Source of the DNA: Paraplanobispora takensis
GTDB lineage: Bacteria > Actinomycetota > Actinomycetes > Streptosporangiales > Streptosporangiaceae
Length of the DNA stretch: 54,849 nucleotides
Assembly (NCBI RefSeq): GCF_016863195.1
Contig: NZ_BOOK01000063.1
Span: 1-54,849 of the forward strand
Direction: 5' to 3'
The position numbers and the translations under genes are program-made. Below are positions 34,561 to 43,766 of this stretch, piece after piece (the stretch's first letter is position 1; the number at the start of each line of letters is the position of its first letter). Below the pieces are notes generated by a model. That model saw only the letters and a program-made list of their open reading frames with translations. It had not been told where the DNA came from and ran no database searches.

Positions 34561-35995
34561 AGAGCAGGCGGCGGATGTCGCCGTAGGCCCGGTAGAACCC
34601 GCCCCGGCCGGAGGAGCGCACGCCCTCGACGAGATAGCGGGCGCCCGCCTCGCGCACGTTCTTGGGGAACTGCACGTTCCATCCGGACTCGTAGCCCTCG
34701 CTGATCACCCGGACCCGCAGGCGTCCGCTCTCCTGGAAGCACTCCACGACGACCCCGCCGTCAACCTGCGCCTCCGGCGAGACGATCTCCACCGTCGCGG
34801 CCGGCTCCACCGCGGCCAGGCCGGCGGCGGCCTTGACGTCCACCGGCTCGGGAACGGTGCCCTCCTGCGCCGCCCTGATCGCCGCCTCGGTGGCGTCGAT
34901 GCAGGCCAGGGTGCCGTCGGTGGTGACGATGTAGAGACGGTCGTCGAGGTACTGCATGGAGAAGGCCGAGCCGCAGCCGGTGGCGAGCTTCCACAGGCGC
35001 GTGCCGTCGGCGTCGAAGCAGTAGACGGAGGAGTGGTTGTCCCCGGCGAAGACGTAACGGCCACCGGGGGCGGTGGCGCAGGAGAAGACGGTGGCGTCGC
35101 ACCGGTAGACCGCCTCGGTGCGGCCGTCGGACTTGCGCAGCCGGTGCACGGCGCCGCGCGAGGTGCCCGCGTAGACCGAGTCGGCCTCCTGCCAGCCGAA
35201 CAGCACCGCGCCCTGCACCCCGCTCTGCCAGACGGGGGCGCCGTCGGCGGCGTCGTAGCGGGCCACGCCCGCGGAGTGGCCGTGGTAGACGGCCTCGTCG
35301 TCGCAGCGGACCATCCAGGCGGAGTCGCCCTGGCCGGTGCGCGCCCACTGGAACTCGTCCTCGTGGTCGATGGTGGTGATCCGCCCGGCCCGGTCGGACA
35401 CGCCGAGCACGCCGTCGTGGATGTCGAGCCAGTAGATGTCGACGTCCTCGGCGATCTCGTAGGCGACCCGGGGGACCTTCCCGCTGAGGTCGTAGACCTT
35501 GCCGTCGTCGGCGCCGGCGTAGATCCAGAAGTCGTCGGCGACGATGCACTTGACGCCGTCGGGCAGCCGGAAGCGGCCGGTCACCGTGCCGTCGTGGGTG
35601 AGGGTGTAGACGTCGCCCCGCTGGTTGCCCACCCAGCAGCGCTCGGCGTCGACGAAGATGCCGAACGCCGCCGCGCCGCTGGCGAAGCGCCACAGCACGG
35701 GCGCCTGGCGGGCGGTGGAGCGGGAGCTGACGATGCTGCGCCGGGTGACCGGCCGGGCCTGCCGCGCGCCCCGGACCGCGCTCTCGTACCCCTTGCGGAC
35801 CTTCTCGCCGACCTTCTTGGCCGCGGCGGCCGCAGCCTTCTCCGGGGTGGTGAAGGAGGAGGTCTTGGTCTGCCCGGACTCCCCGATCCGGCCGTAGGTG
35901 ATCGTCACCTGCGTCCCGTCGAGCACGACCTCGTAGAACTTGTGCGAGCCGCCGCCGTCCTCGGACAGCTCAAGGTACGTGCTCTGCGACGCCAT
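34559..35995 (-). CDS. WGR domain fused to a beta-propeller (PQQ/WD-like) protein
   Basis: 478 aa. The N-terminal WGR domain (about 1-80) is YLELSEDGGGSHKFYEVVLDG, ITYGRIGESGQTKTSSF and a Lys/Ala-rich helix. A linker (about 80-100) leads to a propeller (about 100-370) with blade motifs such as CWVGNQRGDVYTLTHDG, IYAGADDGKVYDLSG, VYAGTSRGAVHRLRKSDG, VFAGDNHSSVYCFDADGTRLW and LYIVTTDGTLACIDATE. A beta-rich end (about 400-478) includes GWNVQFPKNVREAGARYLV. WGR domains bind nucleic acid in PARP and repair proteins; the present pairing suggests a DNA- or RNA-linked scaffold. There is no catalytic motif and no signal peptide. GGAAGAGG precedes ATG 35995. Confidence 0.85.
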   Translation of the reverse strand: MASQSTYLELSEDGGGSHKFYEVVLDGTQVTITYGRIGESGQTKTSSFTTPEKAAAAAAKKVGEKVRKGYESAVRGARQARPVTRRSIVSSRSTARQAPVLWRFASGAAAFGIFVDAERCWVGNQRGDVYTLTHDGTVTGRFRLPDGVKCIVADDFWIYAGADDGKVYDLSGKVPRVAYEIAEDVDIYWLDIHDGVLGVSDRAGRITTIDHEDEFQWARTGQGDSAWMVRCDDEAVYHGHSAGVARYDAADGAPVWQSGVQGAVLFGWQEADSVYAGTSRGAVHRLRKSDGRTEAVYRCDATVFSCATAPGGRYVFAGDNHSSVYCFDADGTRLWKLATGCGSAFSMQYLDDRLYIVTTDGTLACIDATEAAIRAAQEGTVPEPVDVKAAAGLAAVEPAATVEIVSPEAQVDGGVVVECFQESGRLRVRVISEGYESGWNVQFPKNVREAGARYLVEGVRSSGRGGFYRAYGDIRRLL

Positions 35996-36184
35996 CTTCC
36001 GCCTCTTCCCTCGATCGGTTTTCGGGGGAGCGTACGGCAGGTAGACGACAAATCGCGATATGCCTCATCTGTCACAGAGGTAGCGTCATCCTGTGACGGT
36101 AGAGGCCTACCGCGGAGGTAGGGTCGTCAAGTCACCGTTCCGGCATGACGCGGCGCACCCCCTCCGGAGGCCACAGTCGTCCCC

Positions 36185-37051
36185 ATGAAACGACGTCTTC
36201 GCATCACAGCCTTCATGACCGTCCTCGCCGCGACGGTGATCACCGGTCCGGCGCACGCCGGAGCCGTGGTGGGCGGCACCGTCGACATCACGGTGACCCC
36301 CTCGGGATTCACCGCGCCGGAGACCGTCCGCGCCGGCGCCCTCACCCTCAACGTGCGCTCGCAGGACCCGCAGGGCGCCTGGATCGGGCTGGTACGGCTG
36401 CGCCCGGGAGTGGGGCTCGAACAGTATCTTGAGCATCTCAGGCAGGCGATGGACGACGACCCGGCCACCTCGGTCGCCGGCGGCCGGGCGGTCGCCGAGG
36501 ACGTGGTCATGCTGGGCGGGGCGGCCGCCGGGCACGTGCCCGCGGCGGTGACCACGGTCGTCGCACCGGGCCGGTACCACCTGGTCGACTTCCGCGACGT
36601 CCAGGAGCCGGACTTCGCCCGGCGCGTCCGGTCCCTGCGGGTCGTCGGTCCCGCCGCCGGGGCGCGGACGCCGTCCCCGGCACCCGCGGTGATCAAGGCG
36701 ACGGACTCCGGCTTCGTGGCGCCCCGCCGGCTCGTCTCGGGGTCGCCGGTGCTGGTGGTCAACAGGTCGAGCCAGTTCAACGAGGCCATGCTGATGCCGG
36801 TGCGCCCCGGCACGACTCCGGCCGACCTGGACGCGTTCTTCGCCGGGACCGGCGGCTACCCGTTCACCGCGGGACCGACCGGGGTGGTGCCGATGTCGCC
36901 TTCGCGCGCCGCGCTCCTGACCACCGCGCTGCCCCCCGGTGAGTACGCGCTGGTCACCTGGGTCCGCAACCTGCGCACCGGCCGGATGCTGGCGCAGGAG
37001 GGCATGCGCGAACTGGTGAACATCATTCCCGCCGACGGTTCGACTCCGTGA
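36185..37051 (+). CDS. Secreted cupredoxin-like protein of unknown function, first gene of a two-component operon
   Basis: A 288-aa exported protein. The signal peptide is about 1-26 (RRLRITAFMTVLAATVITGPAHA). Two similar beta-sandwich halves follow, the first starting VDITVTPSGFTAPETVRAGALTLNVRSQD and the second VIKATDSGFVAPRRLVSGSPVLVVNRS, each with a GEY/GRY-type strand near its end (VAPGRYHLVDF; LPPGEYALVTW). That resembles tandem cupredoxin folds, but copper ligands are not evident. Its TGA overlaps the histidine kinase start, so it is co-translated with the two-component genes and may present a signal to the kinase or be a regulated output. Confidence 0.8.
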   Translation: MKRRLRITAFMTVLAATVITGPAHAGAVVGGTVDITVTPSGFTAPETVRAGALTLNVRSQDPQGAWIGLVRLRPGVGLEQYLEHLRQAMDDDPATSVAGGRAVAEDVVMLGGAAAGHVPAAVTTVVAPGRYHLVDFRDVQEPDFARRVRSLRVVGPAAGARTPSPAPAVIKATDSGFVAPRRLVSGSPVLVVNRSSQFNEAMLMPVRPGTTPADLDAFFAGTGGYPFTAGPTGVVPMSPSRAALLTTALPPGEYALVTWVRNLRTGRMLAQEGMRELVNIIPADGSTP

Positions 37052-38226
37052 TGGAGGCCCGGTTGTCCCGGATCATGTCAGTGCCCGTACCACGCGTCCC
37101 CGCCGCCGACGTCGCGATCGGCGCGGGCATGGCCGTACTCGTGCTGGCCGCCGGGGTGACCGGGCTCGGCCCGCTCGGCCCGGCCGGAGCGCTGGACGCC
37201 GGCGCGGTCGTCCTGGCCGGTGCGATCGCCGCGGTGCTGAGCGTACGGCGCAGCGCACCGTTCACGGTGCTGCTGGCCGCCAACGCGATCACCGCCGCGT
37301 GGTACTTCCTGGACTATCCCGGCCGCCTGGCCACACTCGCGGCGTTGATCGCCTGCTACACGCTGGCGGCCGAGCGCGGGCGGTGGTGGGGCGCGGCGGG
37401 CTGGGCGATCACCGCCGCGGTCTCGACGGTCGTGGTGCACACGACCTTCGACGTGCGGTGGTTCGACGACCGGGCCGTCAACGCCCTGTCCCTGGAACTG
37501 GCCGCCGTCGCCCTGGGCGCCTCGGTGCACTATCACCGGGCGGCGGCGGCCGGCGCCCGCGAGCGGGCCGAACAGGCCGCCGAGGCCCGCGCCGGACGGG
37601 CCCGCGCACGCGCGGCCGAGCAGCGCCTCGAGATCGCCCGCGAACTGCACGACGTCCTCGGCCACACCATGGCCACGATCAGCGTGCAGGCCGGGGTGGC
37701 GGCACACCTGATGGACCGACGCCCCGACCAGGTGGCGCACGCGCTGACCACCATCAAGACGATCAGCGACGAAGGCCTGGCCGAGGTGCAGATCCTGCTC
37801 GGGGCGCTGCGCGTCGAGGACAAGACGCCGTCGCACGGCGGTCTGGCCCACATGGACAGGCTGCTGGACGTCACCCGGGCGACCGGCACACCGGTGGAGC
37901 TGACCGTCCGGGGCGAGCGCAGGCCGTTGCCCGCGCCGGTCGACCTGGCCGCCTTCCGGATCGTCCAGGAGTCGCTGACCAACGTGCGCAGGCACGCACG
38001 CGCCGCCTGCGTCCAGGTGCGGCTCGGCTACGGTGAGGACATGCTGGAGATCGTGGTGCGCAACGACGGCGTCGCCGAGGCCGGCCCGCCGACGCCGGCC
38101 GGCGGCAGCGGGATCGGCGGCATGCGCGCCCGGGCGGCCGCCCTGGGCGGGACGCTGAGCGCGGCCCCGGGCCCGGACGGGCAGTTCGAGGTGCGGTGCT
38201 CGCTGCCCGTCGGCGGGATCTCCTGA
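37051..38226 (+). CDS. NarL-type sensor histidine kinase
   Basis: 391 aa. Four or five membrane helices (about 20-150) in an N-terminal module of the actinomycete DUF7134-type sensor. A coiled segment (AGARERAEQAAEARAGRARARAAEQRLE) leads to the HisKA_3 box IARELHDVLGHTMATISVQAGV with the phospho-His. An HATPase_c domain follows: IVQESLTNVRRHARA (N box), GGSGIGGMRARAAALGG (G box). There is no large extracytoplasmic domain, so sensing is in or at the membrane. ATG 37051 overlaps the stop of the secreted-protein gene, with GTG 37048 and ATG 37075 as alternatives. Its own stop overlaps the response regulator start. Confidence 0.92.
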   Translation: MEARLSRIMSVPVPRVPAADVAIGAGMAVLVLAAGVTGLGPLGPAGALDAGAVVLAGAIAAVLSVRRSAPFTVLLAANAITAAWYFLDYPGRLATLAALIACYTLAAERGRWWGAAGWAITAAVSTVVVHTTFDVRWFDDRAVNALSLELAAVALGASVHYHRAAAAGARERAEQAAEARAGRARARAAEQRLEIARELHDVLGHTMATISVQAGVAAHLMDRRPDQVAHALTTIKTISDEGLAEVQILLGALRVEDKTPSHGGLAHMDRLLDVTRATGTPVELTVRGERRPLPAPVDLAAFRIVQESLTNVRRHARAACVQVRLGYGEDMLEIVVRNDGVAEAGPPTPAGGSGIGGMRARAAALGGTLSAAPGPDGQFEVRCSLPVGGIS

Positions 38227-38897
38227 TGTCCGGGCCGATCCGCGTGCTCATCGCCGACGACCAGTCGCTCGTGCGGGCGGGGTTCCGGATGCTCATCGAC
38301 TCCGAACCGGACATGGAGGTGGTCGGTGAGGCCGCGGACGGGGCCGCCGCGGCGGAACTGGCCCGCGGCACCCGGCCGGACGTGGTCCTCATGGACATCC
38401 AGATGCCCGGCACCGACGGCCTGGAGGGCATCCGCCGGATCGTGGCGGACGCCGGCCTGGAGGCCGTGCGGATCCTGATCCTGACCACCTTCGACGACGA
38501 CGCCTACGCGATCGAGGGCATCAACGCCGGCGCCGCCGGATTCCTGCTGAAGACCACCGATCCGGCCCAGCTGCTGCACGGGATCCGGGTGGTCGCCGGC
38601 GGGGAGGAACTGCTCGCGCCCGGCCTGGCGCGCCGGCTGATCGCCAGGTTCGCCCTCCCGTCGGGCGCGGCCGGCGACACCGTGTTCGACCGGCTCACCG
38701 CCCGCGAGCGCGAGGTGGTGGAGCTGGTCGCGCAGGGCCTGGACAACGAGGAGATCTCGCAGCGGCTGCACATCAGCATGGCGACCACCAAGACGCACGT
38801 GAGCCGGGCGCTCGGCAAACTCGACGCGCGGGACCGCGCCCAGCTCGTCTCGCTCGCCTACCGGCACGGCCTGGTCCGGCCGCCCGGGACGCGCTGA
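38226..38897 (+). CDS. NarL/LuxR-family response regulator
   Basis: A 223-aa regulator. The receiver (about 1-125) has acidic pair ADDQ, phospho-Asp in VVLMDIQMPG (about 57), the switch Thr in ILTTF, and the conserved Lys in FLLKTTDP. The LuxR-type HTH (about 155-215) reads LTAREREVVELVAQGLDNEEISQRLHISMATTKTHVSRALGKLDA in two parts. ATG 38226 shares one base with the kinase TGA. It is the cognate partner of the kinase. Targets are not identifiable, but the operon's own promoter at about 36060-36180 is the first candidate. Confidence 0.93.
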   Translation: MSGPIRVLIADDQSLVRAGFRMLIDSEPDMEVVGEAADGAAAAELARGTRPDVVLMDIQMPGTDGLEGIRRIVADAGLEAVRILILTTFDDDAYAIEGINAGAAGFLLKTTDPAQLLHGIRVVAGGEELLAPGLARRLIARFALPSGAAGDTVFDRLTAREREVVELVAQGLDNEEISQRLHISMATTKTHVSRALGKLDARDRAQLVSLAYRHGLVRPPGTR

Positions 38898-38902
38898 CGG
38901 CG

Positions 38903-40138
38903 TCAGTAGGGCAGATAGTAGCTGAGCACGTCGGCGGTGAGCGGCGGGAAGAGCGCCTCGAACAGCTCGGCGTCGGGCCCGGGATAGACGTCGGGCCGGA
39001 TCCGGGTCAGCCCGGTGATCCCGTGCGGGCCGAACAGCAGGGCGGGCAGATAGTCGGGGGCCACTCCGGCGCCGCCCTCGGCCCCGGGACCCTGCATCGG
39101 GCCGCCGGCGGTGACCGGGCCCAGGCCGTCGGCGTGGACGGGGATGCGGTAGTGCGCGCCGAAGGTGGAGACGACGACGTCGCGGCCGGTGCGGTCGATC
39201 CCGGCCGAGGCCAGGCGGTGCCACAGCACCGGGCGCAGCCGCTCCAGCAGCGCCACCGCATCCGGGATGCGGACGTAGTACTGCTCGGCCTGCGTCCGCG
39301 GCTCGTCGGGGACGAACTCCCGCCACGCCGCCGCGGTCACCGTGCCCGCCCGCTCGACGACCCGCACCTGCTCGCCGGGCGCCAGGGCCGCGACGCCGCG
39401 CAGCAGCTCCCGGGCGGCCGCCTCGTCGCGCGCGGCGGCATCGGCCAGGAGGATCCCGTCGTCCGGGGGAGTGGTGCGCCCGGTGGCGACGACCTCGCCG
39501 CCGCGCTCCACCACCCAGCTGCTGCTCGCCTCGTGGGCCAGCAGCCACCGCAGGCGCGCCGCCGAATGGGGCACGGCCACGTCGAACCGGCTCTGCGCCG
39601 CCTCCTGCAGCGCCGCCACCGCCGGCAGGTCCGAGGGCCGGGCGGCCCGCAGCGCCGGGATCCCGTCACCGTCCGGTACGGCGCGCACGACCGGCGTGGG
39701 CGGGATGTCGACGGCGTACGCGTACCCGAACAACCGGTAGAAGTACGGGATCCCGATCATCACCTGCACGACGTGGCCCCGGGCGGCGGATCGCTCGTGG
39801 GCCCATCCCATGAGCGCCCGAACGAGCCCGCGCCCCTCGTACTCCCGGTCGGTGGCGACCAGCTCGACCTGGCCGGCGGGGAACCGGACGCCGGCGACGC
39901 GCACTTCCTCGTCGAGGAGCGTCGCGGTGGAGACGATCCGGTCGCCGTCGGCCACCACGGCGCAGGACGGCCAGCCGGCGTCGGGGTCCGTCATGACCAG
40001 CCGGTGGTCGAGGGCGTCGGCGGGTTCACCCCGCTCGGCCAGGAGCGCACCGATCTGTTCCAGGTCCGCCGGTCGCGCCTGCCTCAGGATGAGGCCGTCG
40101 GCCAGTGCGGTGGGCGGGAAAACGGCGGTCTCGGTCAC
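38903..40138 (-). CDS. Eis-like GNAT acetyltransferase with SCP2-type C-terminal domain
   Basis: 411 aa. A first GNAT domain (about 15-150) has AVVADGDRIVSTATLLDEEV, VELVATDREYEGRGLVRALMGWAHE (acetyl-CoA loop of R/Q-x-x-G-x-G/A type) and YFYRLFGYAYAVDIPPTP. A second degenerate GNAT-like part (about 160-280) has LRAARPSDLPAVAALQEAAQ. The C-terminal sterol-carrier-like domain (about 300-411) ends with FEALFPPLTADVLSYYLPY. This three-part design and the free C-terminal carboxylate used as a base are typical of Eis-family enzymes that acetylate amines, including aminoglycosides. The substrate here is unknown. GTG 40138 is used. It converges with the response regulator. Confidence 0.82.
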   Translation of the reverse strand: MTETAVFPPTALADGLILRQARPADLEQIGALLAERGEPADALDHRLVMTDPDAGWPSCAVVADGDRIVSTATLLDEEVRVAGVRFPAGQVELVATDREYEGRGLVRALMGWAHERSAARGHVVQVMIGIPYFYRLFGYAYAVDIPPTPVVRAVPDGDGIPALRAARPSDLPAVAALQEAAQSRFDVAVPHSAARLRWLLAHEASSSWVVERGGEVVATGRTTPPDDGILLADAAARDEAAARELLRGVAALAPGEQVRVVERAGTVTAAAWREFVPDEPRTQAEQYYVRIPDAVALLERLRPVLWHRLASAGIDRTGRDVVVSTFGAHYRIPVHADGLGPVTAGGPMQGPGAEGGAGVAPDYLPALLFGPHGITGLTRIRPDVYPGPDAELFEALFPPLTADVLSYYLPY

Positions 40139-40227
40139 GCAGGGACTATTCCACCCCCCGGTGCGACCGTCCATCGATTTTCGTCGGTGAGGGCGGCCCG
40201 GCCGGTATCGGGAGCCAGTACCGGAAG

Positions 40228-41844
40228 TCAGTACCGGAAGGAGGCGACGATCTCCTGCAGGGCGCCGGACATGCCGGCCAGCTCGGTCGAGGCCCGCCGG
40301 GTGGCGTCGGCCTCGCCGGTCGTGGCGGAGGCCGTCTGCGCCACATCGGCGATGGAACCGGCGATCCGCTGGGATCCGCCGGCCAGTTCGGCGACGCTGC
40401 GGTTGATCTCCTTGCTGGTGGCCGACTGCTCCTCCACCGCGGCGGCGATGGTCGACTGGATCTCCGACACGCGCTCCACGACCCGGGAGATCTCGGTGAT
40501 GGCCTGGGTGGCCCGGCCGGTCTCGTCCTGGATGGAAGCGATCTTGGAGATGATGTCCTCGGAGGCGCGGGCCGTCTCCTGGGCCAGGTCCTTGACCTCG
40601 CCCGCGACGACCGCGAAGCCCTTGCCCGCCTCGCCGGCGCGCGCGGCCTCGATGGTGGCGTTGAGCGCCAGCAGGTTGGTCTGCTCGGCGATCGAGGTGA
40701 TCGTCTTGACGATCTGGCCGATCTCCGCGCTGGCCTCGGACAGGTGCCCGACGGTGCGGGAGGTGGTCCGGGCGCTGGTGACGGCCTCGGCCGCCACGCT
40801 CGCCGCCGCGGAGGTGCCGCGGGCGATCTCGTCGATGGCGGCGTTCATCTCCTCGGCCGCCGCGGCCAGGGTGGTGACGTGGCTGGAGACCTCGGCGGCC
40901 GACTCCGACACCTCCGCGGCCTTGCCGCTGGTGCCGGAGGCCTGGGAGTCCAGGCGCTGCGCGAGCGAGGACAGCTGCCGGCCGGCGGCGGTGAGGGTCT
41001 CGGTACGCTCGCCGACACCGGTCAGCGCCTCGCGCATCGCGCCGCCGGCCTGGTTGAAGGCCACGGCCATCTCCGCGATCTCGTCGCGTCCCTCCTCCGG
41101 CAGGGTGTGCGACAGGTCGCGCCGGGCCAGGGTGCGCAGCCCGTCGGCGACCTGCCGGGCCGGGCGCACCACGCTGGCGGTGATGAGGAAGGTCAGCCCG
41201 ACGGCGACGACCAGCGCCAGGCCCACGCCGATCAGCAGGAGCGTGCGCGTCCGCTCCGCGGCGTCCTCGGCCTCGGCCTGGGCGGCGTCGGCGCGGGACT
41301 TCACCGAGTCGATGAGCTCGGTCGTCGACTCCATGATCTCGTAGTAGGCGTTGTAGCCCTCGCCGATGATGAGGGCGTTGCCCTCCTTGGTCCCCGCGGC
41401 GCTGTCCTTGCGGAACAGGGCCACGACCTGGGTGTCGTAGTCGAGGAAGGTGCGGAAGCTGGAGGTGATCTTCTCGAACAGCGCCTTCTCGCCCGGCGAC
41501 AGATAGTCGGCGTGCACGGCCGCCAGATCCTTCTCCAGCGCCGCGGCCGAGTCCAGGAAGCCCTTGCGGTTGGGCGAGTCGTCCGCGGTCGCGGCCGTGC
41601 CCCCGATGAAGGGCACGTCCCAGGCGTAGGCGACCTGCCATCCGCTGACGTCGGCGTCGCGGAACTTCAGCTCCATCACCTCGCGGGTGAGGACCTGCAT
41701 CTCACCCACCCGCTCGGTCAGCCGGCGCTGGGTGTCGGACTGGCCGATCCCGATCGCGGCCATGCCCGACAGCAGGACGCACAGGACCGCGAAGGCGGCG
41801 AGGAGCCGGGTGCGGAGGCGCACCGCGCGCATCAGGGAGATCAT
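40228..41844 (-). CDS. Methyl-accepting chemotaxis protein (second)
   Basis: 538 aa. TM1 about 8-30; a helical extracytoplasmic domain (about 32-185) with [16 protein letters not shown] and [17 protein letters not shown]2 about 196-218; HAMP ([24 protein letters not shown]); and a signalling coil with the hairpin [20 protein letters not shown]...[19 protein letters not shown] (about 385-420). It is 50-60% similar by eye to the receptor at 22623-24251 in the signalling half but unrelated in the sensory half. The stop is followed by a 13-base duplication (CAGTACCGGAAG twice at 40215-40240). GAAAGG precedes ATG 41844. No che genes are nearby. Confidence 0.93.
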   Translation of the reverse strand: MISLMRAVRLRTRLLAAFAVLCVLLSGMAAIGIGQSDTQRRLTERVGEMQVLTREVMELKFRDADVSGWQVAYAWDVPFIGGTAATADDSPNRKGFLDSAAALEKDLAAVHADYLSPGEKALFEKITSSFRTFLDYDTQVVALFRKDSAAGTKEGNALIIGEGYNAYYEIMESTTELIDSVKSRADAAQAEAEDAAERTRTLLLIGVGLALVVAVGLTFLITASVVRPARQVADGLRTLARRDLSHTLPEEGRDEIAEMAVAFNQAGGAMREALTGVGERTETLTAAGRQLSSLAQRLDSQASGTSGKAAEVSESAAEVSSHVTTLAAAAEEMNAAIDEIARGTSAAASVAAEAVTSARTTSRTVGHLSEASAEIGQIVKTITSIAEQTNLLALNATIEAARAGEAGKGFAVVAGEVKDLAQETARASEDIISKIASIQDETGRATQAITEISRVVERVSEIQSTIAAAVEEQSATSKEINRSVAELAGGSQRIAGSIADVAQTASATTGEADATRRASTELAGMSGALQEIVASFRY

Positions 41845-42052
41845 GATGGACCTTTCGAATAAGGGTGACGTCTCCCACATCGGCGGTGCGCAGGACGGCC
41901 GAAGAAGACCGAATCCCGCTCGGGGTTCTCTGCCGTAAAACTTCGGTTAACGGAATTCCAGCGGCGGCCATCGCCTCGGCCCGCCGCCGCCTCCGGTGCC
42001 GCAGGGCCTCTCCGTCCGGCGGAACAGAATAAAATTCGATACAGTCACGGGT

Positions 42053-42895
42053 ATGGCGCAGGGAACGGACATCCTTGACGATCTCGCCGCCGAGTACCGG
42101 CGGCTCGACGCCGTGCTGGCGGCCCTGACCCCGCAGATGTGGGCGCGCCCGTCCGCCGCGAGCGGGTGGAGCGTCTGCGACGTGGTCCTGCACCTGGCCC
42201 AGACCGAGGAGTTCGTCCTCACGTCCATCGCCGGGGAACGCGGCGCCGCCGGAGACGGTGACACGACCGGGGACGGTGACGCCGCCGGAGGACCCGGAGA
42301 CCGCGGCTCGGCCGGGGACGGTGACGCCGCCGGGGAGCGTGGCGCTTTCACCCGGCCGGGCGGTGTCACGATGGACGCGCTCGCCGGCCAGTGGGTCGCC
42401 CAAGAGCGTGACACCCCGCCCGACCTGGTGCTCGACCGATGGCGCAAGGCCACCGCCGCGACACCCGCCGCCCTGGCCGGCTGCGCGCCCGGCGACCGGC
42501 TGCCGTGGGCCACCGTCCCGCTGTCCCCGCGCACGCTCGCCACGACCCGGCTGGCCGAGCACTGGGCCCACGCCCTGGACATCACCGTCCCGCTCGGCAT
42601 CGACTATCCCGACACCGCGCGGCTGTGGCACATCGCCCGGCTGGCGCAGCGCACCCTGCCCTACGCGTTCGCGGTGGCCGGTGAGGAGGGCGGCCCGGTA
42701 CGGTGCGAGCTCACCGGCCCCGGCGGGGAGCCGTGGCGGTTCGGCGACCCGGAGGCCCCCTCCCTGATCAGCGGGTCCGCGGCCGAGTTCTGCCGGGTCG
42801 GCGCGCGCAGGCTGGCACCCCGGGACACCGGCCTGCGGGCCACCGGCCCCCACGCGGCCGCCGCCCTCCGGGTCCTGCGCAACTACGCGGCCTAG
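42053..42895 (+). CDS. DinB-fold protein, TIGR03084 / mycothiol-dependent maleylpyruvate isomerase-like
   Basis: A 280-aa protein. The DinB-like helical bundle begins ILDDLAAEYRRLDAVLAALTPQMWARPSAASGWSVCDVVLHLAQTEEF, with the metal His in HLAQT and further ligands in AEHWAHALDITVPLG. A wHTH-like C-terminal lobe (about 180-280) is typical of TIGR03084. Between them about residues 62-105 form a Gly/Asp loop with repeated GDGDAAG units, apparently grown by slippage. Mycothiol-dependent isomerase or transferase activity is inferred from the family. TACAGT at 42040-42045 is spaced to start transcription at the ATG, so the mRNA may be leaderless. Confidence 0.8.
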   Translation: MAQGTDILDDLAAEYRRLDAVLAALTPQMWARPSAASGWSVCDVVLHLAQTEEFVLTSIAGERGAAGDGDTTGDGDAAGGPGDRGSAGDGDAAGERGAFTRPGGVTMDALAGQWVAQERDTPPDLVLDRWRKATAATPAALAGCAPGDRLPWATVPLSPRTLATTRLAEHWAHALDITVPLGIDYPDTARLWHIARLAQRTLPYAFAVAGEEGGPVRCELTGPGGEPWRFGDPEAPSLISGSAAEFCRVGARRLAPRDTGLRATGPHAAAALRVLRNYAA

Positions 42896-42908
42896 AGGAC
42901 GTCATCTG

Positions 42909-43562
42909 TCATGCGGACGGCGGATAGAAGCTGTTCGGAACCTCGTCGGTGAGCTCCGGATCGAACGGGCCTCGTGTCACCACTCGAACGAGCCGATGGA
43001 ACCAGTCCTCGAACGACAGCGTCGCCGGCTGGTTGAACGCGTCCGGCACCCACAGCCCGGTGTCGACGAACTTGGCCAGATCACATCCGAAGTCGTTGCT
43101 CTCGGACATGATCGGCAGCTCGCCCTCGCGGCCTTCGACGTCGGAACCCGTATAGAAGCACCAGTGGCCGGCCTCCGCCCGGTAGCCCGCGGTGGCGAAG
43201 GCCACGAGGAAGGTCGTGTGGATCTCCTCGTCGTCGTACAGCGTGCCGCCGGGCATGAACGCGTGCCCCCGTGCCACCTCCTGCGGCGGGAAGATGTTGA
43301 CCGGCTGGTACACCGCCCGGCCGCCGTCGCCCTGATACTCGATGCGCAGATGCGAGCAGGCCCGGAGGAACTCGCGGTAGCTGCGGGGAACGGGGAAGTC
43401 CTCGGGCCGGAACGGCACCGACAGCTCGTACGGGTATCGATCGGCGATGAGATCCGGCAGGCGGTCGATCTCCTCGTCGGTGAGCGGCGGGCCCTCGACC
43501 AGCCGTACCCCCGGTTGCCGCGTCGACCACCCCCGCAGGGCCGCCAGATCGTCATGGATCAT
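42909..43562 (-). CDS. SMI1/KNR4-like protein
   Basis: A 217-aa soluble protein. The core has PLTDEEIDRLPDLIADRYPYELSVPF and VPRSYREFLRACSHLRIEYQG, followed by FPPQEVARGHAFMP, FLVAFATAGYRAEAGHWCFYTGSD and a terminal LSFEDWFHRLVRVVTRGPFDPELTDEVPN. This follows the SMI1/KNR4 order (acidic helix, YReFL, phenylalanine-rich strands, terminal helix). Such proteins are often toxin immunity factors, but no toxin gene lies beside it here. ATG 43562 is used. It is convergent with the DinB-fold gene. Confidence 0.65.
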   Translation of the reverse strand: MIHDDLAALRGWSTRQPGVRLVEGPPLTDEEIDRLPDLIADRYPYELSVPFRPEDFPVPRSYREFLRACSHLRIEYQGDGGRAVYQPVNIFPPQEVARGHAFMPGGTLYDDEEIHTTFLVAFATAGYRAEAGHWCFYTGSDVEGREGELPIMSESNDFGCDLAKFVDTGLWVPDAFNQPATLSFEDWFHRLVRVVTRGPFDPELTDEVPNSFYPPSA

Positions 43563-43766
43563 GGTGGGGATGCTATCGACGCGGGGCCGGGATATTGCAG
43601 TCGACGCCGCCGTCCGGCAGACCTATCGTGGTGTCCGTGGAGTGCTTCGCCGCCTGGCGTATCCGCCGCTGAGGGCCGGCTCACCGCCGACATCGGGCCG
43701 TGAGCGGGCCGACCGACGCCCTTTTTCCGTTCGGTATCAAGCCCTCAGCCTGAAAGGCGCACTTCC

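Noticed and set aside
36070-36098. TGTCACA...TGTGACG upstream of the secreted-protein/two-component operon as another ECF41 promoter pair
   Set aside because: No CGTC lies at 16 bases from either heptamer, unlike the gap at 45217-45312; kept only as an inverted repeat of unknown role.
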